DNA from: Desulfatibacillum alkenivorans DSM 16219
GTDB lineage: Bacteria; Desulfobacterota; Desulfobacteria; Desulfobacterales; Desulfatibacillaceae
DNA length: 64,000 nucleotides
Direction of reading: 5' to 3'
Assembly (NCBI RefSeq): GCF_900142135.1
Contig: NZ_FQZU01000019.1
Span: 49,675-113,674 of the forward strand
In this document: in pieces, positions 60,880-64,000 of the stretch
Numbering within the stretch: position 1 is the first letter of the stretch
Layout of the letters: the number at the start of each line of letters is the position of its first letter
Translations under genes and position numbers: made by a program
The notes under the pieces: model-generated
The model's database searches: none
What the model was told of the DNA's origin: nothing
What the model saw: the letters and a program-made list of their open reading frames with translations, nothing else

Positions 60880-61953
60880 ATGAGCCTGATACTGGATCAA
60901 CCGCATGCCCCCCGGGAAGGAGAGGAGCTGGACCTTGCGTCCATCGAGCCTTTTTTAAAAGACTCCATCCCCGGCCTGGACGGCCCTATTGAAATAAGCC
61001 AATTCCCTTCCGGACACTCCAATCTGACATACAGCATTAAAGCCGGAGACAGGGACCTGGTCCTGCGCAGGCCCCCATTCGGCGCCAAAGCCAAATCCGC
61101 CCACGACATGGGGCGGGAGTACCGGGTGATGAGCGCCCTGCACGGAAAATTCCCCTATTGCCCCAAGCCCCTGGCCTACACGGAAGACGCCTCCATTATA
61201 GGAAGCCAGTTCTATGTCATGGAAAGGATCAAGGGGACCATCATCAGAAAGGACCTGCCCGAGGGCCTGAATCTTGGGCCGGAAAAGGCCAGGGCCTTGT
61301 GCCTGGAAATGATGGACGTCCTGGCTCAGCTCCACACCCTGGACATCAGGGAAGTGGGGCTGGAAAACTTCGGCAAGCCCAAGGGATACACCCAAAGACA
61401 GGTGCAAGGGTGGACCAGGCGCTACCACAACGCCAAAACGCCCGACACGCCTGATTGCGAACCCATCATAAAATGGCTGGAAGCCAATATGCCTCCGGAA
61501 CCGGACCGGGCCTCCGTGCTTCACGGCGATTTCAAGATGGACAACGTAATCCTGGATCCCCAGAACCCCACCAAAATCATCGGGGTCCTGGACTGGGAAA
61601 TGTCCACCACGGGCAATCCCCTGATGGATTTGGCGAACCCGATAAGCTACTGGGCTCAGGCCGACGACGACCAGGATTTTATCGACATTCGCATGATGCC
61701 CACCCACATACCGGGGGCATTGACCAGAAAAGAACTTATCGAGCGGTACGTCGAAAAAACCGGGTTTGACATCCCGGACTTCACTTTTTACATGTGCTTC
61801 GGCGTGTTTCGATTAATTGTCATAGACCAGCAGATTTATTATCGTTTTTACCATGGCCAGACCAAAGACGAACGTTTCGCCGAGTTTATCCACAGGGTGC
61901 ATGTTTTAACGAAAAAGGCCAACGCCATTATTCAAGGCGGCATGGACCTGTAA
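60880..61953 (+). CDS. APH-fold kinase, copy 1 (LvaA/ACAD11-N-like)
   Basis: A 357-aa phosphotransferase of the aminoglycoside-phosphotransferase/choline-kinase fold. A glycine-rich N-lobe (SQFPSGHSNLTYSI) precedes the catalytic HGDFKMDN (His215, Asp217, Asn222) and the LDWE segment (Asp238). Its type, next to an ACAD10/11-like dehydrogenase, matches the kinase half of ACAD11 and the LvaA protein of levulinate catabolism, which phosphorylate 4-hydroxyacyl-CoA. Antibiotic resistance is much less likely. The start at 60880 overlaps none of its neighbours and sits 7 bases after the TetR stop. Same length as copy 2. Confidence 0.85.
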   Translation: MSLILDQPHAPREGEELDLASIEPFLKDSIPGLDGPIEISQFPSGHSNLTYSIKAGDRDLVLRRPPFGAKAKSAHDMGREYRVMSALHGKFPYCPKPLAYTEDASIIGSQFYVMERIKGTIIRKDLPEGLNLGPEKARALCLEMMDVLAQLHTLDIREVGLENFGKPKGYTQRQVQGWTRRYHNAKTPDTPDCEPIIKWLEANMPPEPDRASVLHGDFKMDNVILDPQNPTKIIGVLDWEMSTTGNPLMDLANPISYWAQADDDQDFIDIRMMPTHIPGALTRKELIERYVEKTGFDIPDFTFYMCFGVFRLIVIDQQIYYRFYHGQTKDERFAEFIHRVHVLTKKANAIIQGGMDL

Positions 61954-62053
61954 TAAATTTTTCGCCCTGGGAGCAAGCTGGCCGTTATTTTACCGGATGA
62001 AAACGATTTCCCGTCGTGTAAACGCCTGTGACAAAAATATTTAGGAGCAATCC

Positions 62054-63127
62054 ATGAGCGAAACTTTAGACAAACCAAAAGAAATTCGGGAAGGCGAAGA
62101 ACTGGAAGCCGCGGCAATCGAACCCTTTTTAAAGGACTCCATTCCCGGCTTGGAAGGCGAGGTGAAGGTCAGCCAGTTTCCCTCCGGCCACTCCAATCTG
62201 ACCTACAGCATTTCCGTGGGAGATGCGGACCTTGTTTTGCGCAGGCCCCCCTTCGGCACCAAAGCGGCCACGGCCCATGACATGCACCGGGAGTACAAGG
62301 TATTGAAGGCGCTTCGCGAGGCCTATCCCTATTGCCCGGAAGTGCTGGCCTACACGGATGACGAGTCCGTCATAGGCTCCCCCTTTTACGTCATGAGGCG
62401 GATCAAGGGCATCATCCTGAGAAAAGAACTGCCCAAGGAGTTGAACTTCACGCCTGAAAAAACCCGGGCCTTTTGCGAGGAATTGATCGACGTCCACGCG
62501 GCGCTCCATAACGTGGATATGTATGAAGTGGGCCTGGACACCTTCGGCAAGCCCGAAGGATACACCCGCAGGCAGGTGGAAGGCTGGAGCAAGCGCTATC
62601 GCAAGGCCAAAACCCCGGACGTCCCGGACTGTGAAGCCATCATGGCCTGGCTGGCCGAACGCATGCCCCCGGACCCGGACAAAGCCACCATCCTCCACGG
62701 CGACTTTAAGCCCGACAACGTCATCCTGGACCCCAACAACCCGACCAAAATTATCGGCGTCCTGGACTGGGAAATGGCCACCATCGGCAATCCCCTGATG
62801 GACCTGGGCAGCTCTCTCGGGTACTGGACCCAGAAAGGCGATCCCGATGAAATGCGGTCCGCCCCCATGATGCCGCCGGAGCTTGGAGAGGTCATGTCCC
62901 GGAAGGAGATCATTGACCGCTACGCCGAAAAAACCGGCATCAACATGGACAACTTCAACTTCTACTGGTGCTTCGGCATTTTCCGCCTGATCGTCATCGC
63001 CCAGCAGATTTACTATCGGTTCTACCACAAGCAGACTAAGGACGCGCGCTTCGCCCAATTGGGCTTTGCCGTGCATATTTTGGCCAACGCCGCCGACCGC
63101 ATTGTGGAGGGCAAGCTGGAAATCTAA
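62054..63127 (+). CDS. APH-fold kinase, copy 2 (paralog of copy 1)
   Basis: A 357-aa kinase that aligns with copy 1 from end to end without gaps visible by eye, with well over half of the residues identical. The catalytic His215 (HGDFKPDN) falls at the same residue number. The regions lining the acyl pocket (about 265-300, YWTQKGDPDE versus YWAQADDDQD) differ most, suggesting a different substrate. The start follows GGAGCAA. It is the last gene of the operon before a terminator. Confidence 0.85.
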   Translation: MSETLDKPKEIREGEELEAAAIEPFLKDSIPGLEGEVKVSQFPSGHSNLTYSISVGDADLVLRRPPFGTKAATAHDMHREYKVLKALREAYPYCPEVLAYTDDESVIGSPFYVMRRIKGIILRKELPKELNFTPEKTRAFCEELIDVHAALHNVDMYEVGLDTFGKPEGYTRRQVEGWSKRYRKAKTPDVPDCEAIMAWLAERMPPDPDKATILHGDFKPDNVILDPNNPTKIIGVLDWEMATIGNPLMDLGSSLGYWTQKGDPDEMRSAPMMPPELGEVMSRKEIIDRYAEKTGINMDNFNFYWCFGIFRLIVIAQQIYYRFYHKQTKDARFAQLGFAVHILANAADRIVEGKLEI

Positions 63128-63157
63128 TTCCGGCGCTTTTCAAATTGCAAAAAAAAC

Positions 63158-63216
63158 AGCCCCGCCTCCGCAATTGAGTTTGCCTGTCAGGCGCTCGCGC
63201 GAGCGGGGCTTTTTTG
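63158..63216 (+). terminator. Terminator after kinase copy 2
   Basis: AGCCCCGC (63158-63165) pairs with GCGGGGCT (63203-63210), followed by TTTTTTG. The long loop contains a short palindrome, GCCTGTCAGGC. It closes the plus-strand operon and faces the convergent YD-repeat gene. Confidence 0.8.
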
Positions 63217-63270
63217 TTATCCGTTTTCAGTCATCCATCCCTGGACGCCGCTCCGAATTGCTAAAGATAG

Positions 63271-64000
63271 TCAATTAATCAAAGACGTCCCTAAAAATTC
63301 CCTAATCGTCTTAACACGGCCCAGGGCGTCCGTGATGGAGGCAAGCCTGTCCTGGCCGCTATATTCATACAGCGTGTCATTGCCCATGACGTCGTTCACA
63401 CGGGTCAGCAGGCCGTCCGTATAATAATATTGAACGCTGCGGGTTTCTTCGTCCGCTACGGCGGCGTCCCGGATTTCGGAAATCAGGCCATCCTCGTTGT
63501 AGTCGATCCAGACAATCTGGTTTCCGTTCTTATCAGCGTAACCCGAAGGCAGGATGCTTTCGTAATCGTCGTACAACACAAAGGCCCGCACCCCCTCGTC
63601 GTTTCCGTAGGAGACCATTCTGCCGTATGCGTCGTAATTGATCCAGACTCCGGATTTGTTCTCCCAGTGGTAAACCACGTCTTCCAAAGTTTCAAAGCCG
63701 GGCAGGACCAGGACTTCCGGGTAGGAGTCAAAGGTGACGTACCGGACCTTGTATATTTTGTCCGTGTCGTTCTTGAACACGGGCGCGGCCTGATACCAGC
63801 CGTATTGGTCGCCCGTCATATTTGACAAGGAGGCCAGGGAGATCTCCTCGCCCAGGTCCATTTCCGCTTCCGTGATGTCGGGATAAATGGATGAAGAGGC
63901 CAGCTCGAACTTGTATATGCCCTTATTGATGACGGACGTGAATTCCCTGGCGCCGAAGGTTGCCGTTTCCAAGGTCGGCAGATCAGGTTGCGCCATATTG
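63271..64000 (-). CDS. YD/RHS-repeat-like protein, 3' part (partial at window edge)
   Basis: The C-terminal ~240 residues of a gene that enters from the right edge. Tyr-Asp-type repeats are visible (VWINYDAYGRM, VWIDYNEDGLISEI, YTDGLLTRVND, YEYSGQDRLASITDALGRV), as in RHS and wall-associated proteins. RHS proteins are often over 1000 residues, so most may lie outside. The stop comes soon after a repeat, with no distinct toxin or core-closing domain, so this could be a small, truncated or orphan member. An in-window ATG at 63996 is possible but not compelling. Confidence 0.6.
   Translation of the reverse strand, partial: NMAQPDLPTLETATFGAREFTSVINKGIYKFELASSSIYPDITEAEMDLGEEISLASLSNMTGDQYGWYQAAPVFKNDTDKIYKVRYVTFDSYPEVLVLPGFETLEDVVYHWENKSGVWINYDAYGRMVSYGNDEGVRAFVLYDDYESILPSGYADKNGNQIVWIDYNEDGLISEIRDAAVADEETRSVQYYYTDGLLTRVNDVMGNDTLYEYSGQDRLASITDALGRVKTIREFLGTSLIN

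Noticed and set aside
62129..63076. A 315-codon open frame antisense to kinase copy 2
   Set aside because: Shadow of the kinase codon bias; a similar antisense frame is open opposite kinase copy 1.
60880..63127. Aminoglycoside resistance genes
   Set aside because: The APH fold is shared by many metabolic kinases; the neighbours (ACAD10/11-like dehydrogenase, acyl metabolism) point to a hydroxyacyl-CoA substrate instead.

Overview
This window looks like chromosome from an anaerobic, fatty-acid-oxidising sulfate reducer of the Desulfobacterota. A Desulfatibacillum-like relative is an inference from gene content, not a database match. The main pointers are a dissimilatory-type ATP sulfurylase (sat, 31554-32828), a heterodisulfide-reductase-like Fe-S protein just downstream, an acyl-CoA ligase, an acyl-CoA dehydrogenase, and many signalling proteins (diguanylate cyclase, SpoIIE phosphatase, a large chemoreceptor). 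No rRNA, tRNA or CRISPR array was recognised.

Positions 1 to about 16.6 kb are accessory DNA, visibly more AT-rich than the rest. They appear to be the right-hand part of an integrated element whose left end lies outside the window. Contents in order: a RecB/Cas4-like nuclease with a possible Fe-S cluster, an overlapping 93-aa gene, a duplicated structured intergenic block, DUF932 and other hypotheticals, a minimal tyrosine recombinase, a DUF6933 protein, a complete type I restriction system (hsdR-hsdM-hsdS, minus strand, with a possible 16-codon leader ORF), a possible PD-(D/E)XK protein, a protein that looks like an NtrC-type regulator stripped of its ATPase motifs, and a full-length tyrosine integrase at the right edge. 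Direct repeats follow the integrase, and the neighbouring diguanylate cyclase carries an unusual C-terminal tail, which suggests insertion at its 3' end.

From 16.6 to 31 kb are housekeeping and signalling genes: GAF-GGDEF cyclase, an ICMT/NnrU-like membrane protein, a HEAT/SEC-C protein, a TetR regulator, a PATAN/cNMP-binding protein next to a voltage-gated K+ channel, an MTA/SAH deaminase-like amidohydrolase with a fumarylacetoacetase-fold hydrolase, a helicase-exonuclease that looks like a one-chain MrfA-MrfB, and an AbrB/RelE toxin-antitoxin pair. From 31.5 to 45.6 kb come sat, the Fe-S protein, a TPR protein, an acyl-CoA ligase, a GT-C membrane protein, a possibly RelA/SpoT-like protein, and a run of five plus-strand genes (methyltransferase, alpha/alpha-barrel protein, hexapeptide acyltransferase, alpha/beta hydrolase, rhomboid protease).

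From 45.8 to 58 kb are a chemoreceptor with two CZB-like segments flanking a Cache domain, a cold-shock protein and RhlE-type RNA helicase, a TetR/methyltransferase pair, a SpoIIE phosphatase translationally coupled to an enolase-superfamily enzyme, and a YfhO-like membrane protein. The most interesting metabolic unit is 58.1-63.1 kb: a consensus promoter with an abutting palindrome, then histidine phosphatase, acyl-CoA dehydrogenase of the ACAD10/11 type, TetR regulator and two tandem APH-fold kinases. This resembles a split form of the ACAD10/11 and LvaA systems that phosphorylate hydroxyacyl-CoAs before dehydrogenation. The window ends in the 3' part of a YD/RHS-like gene.
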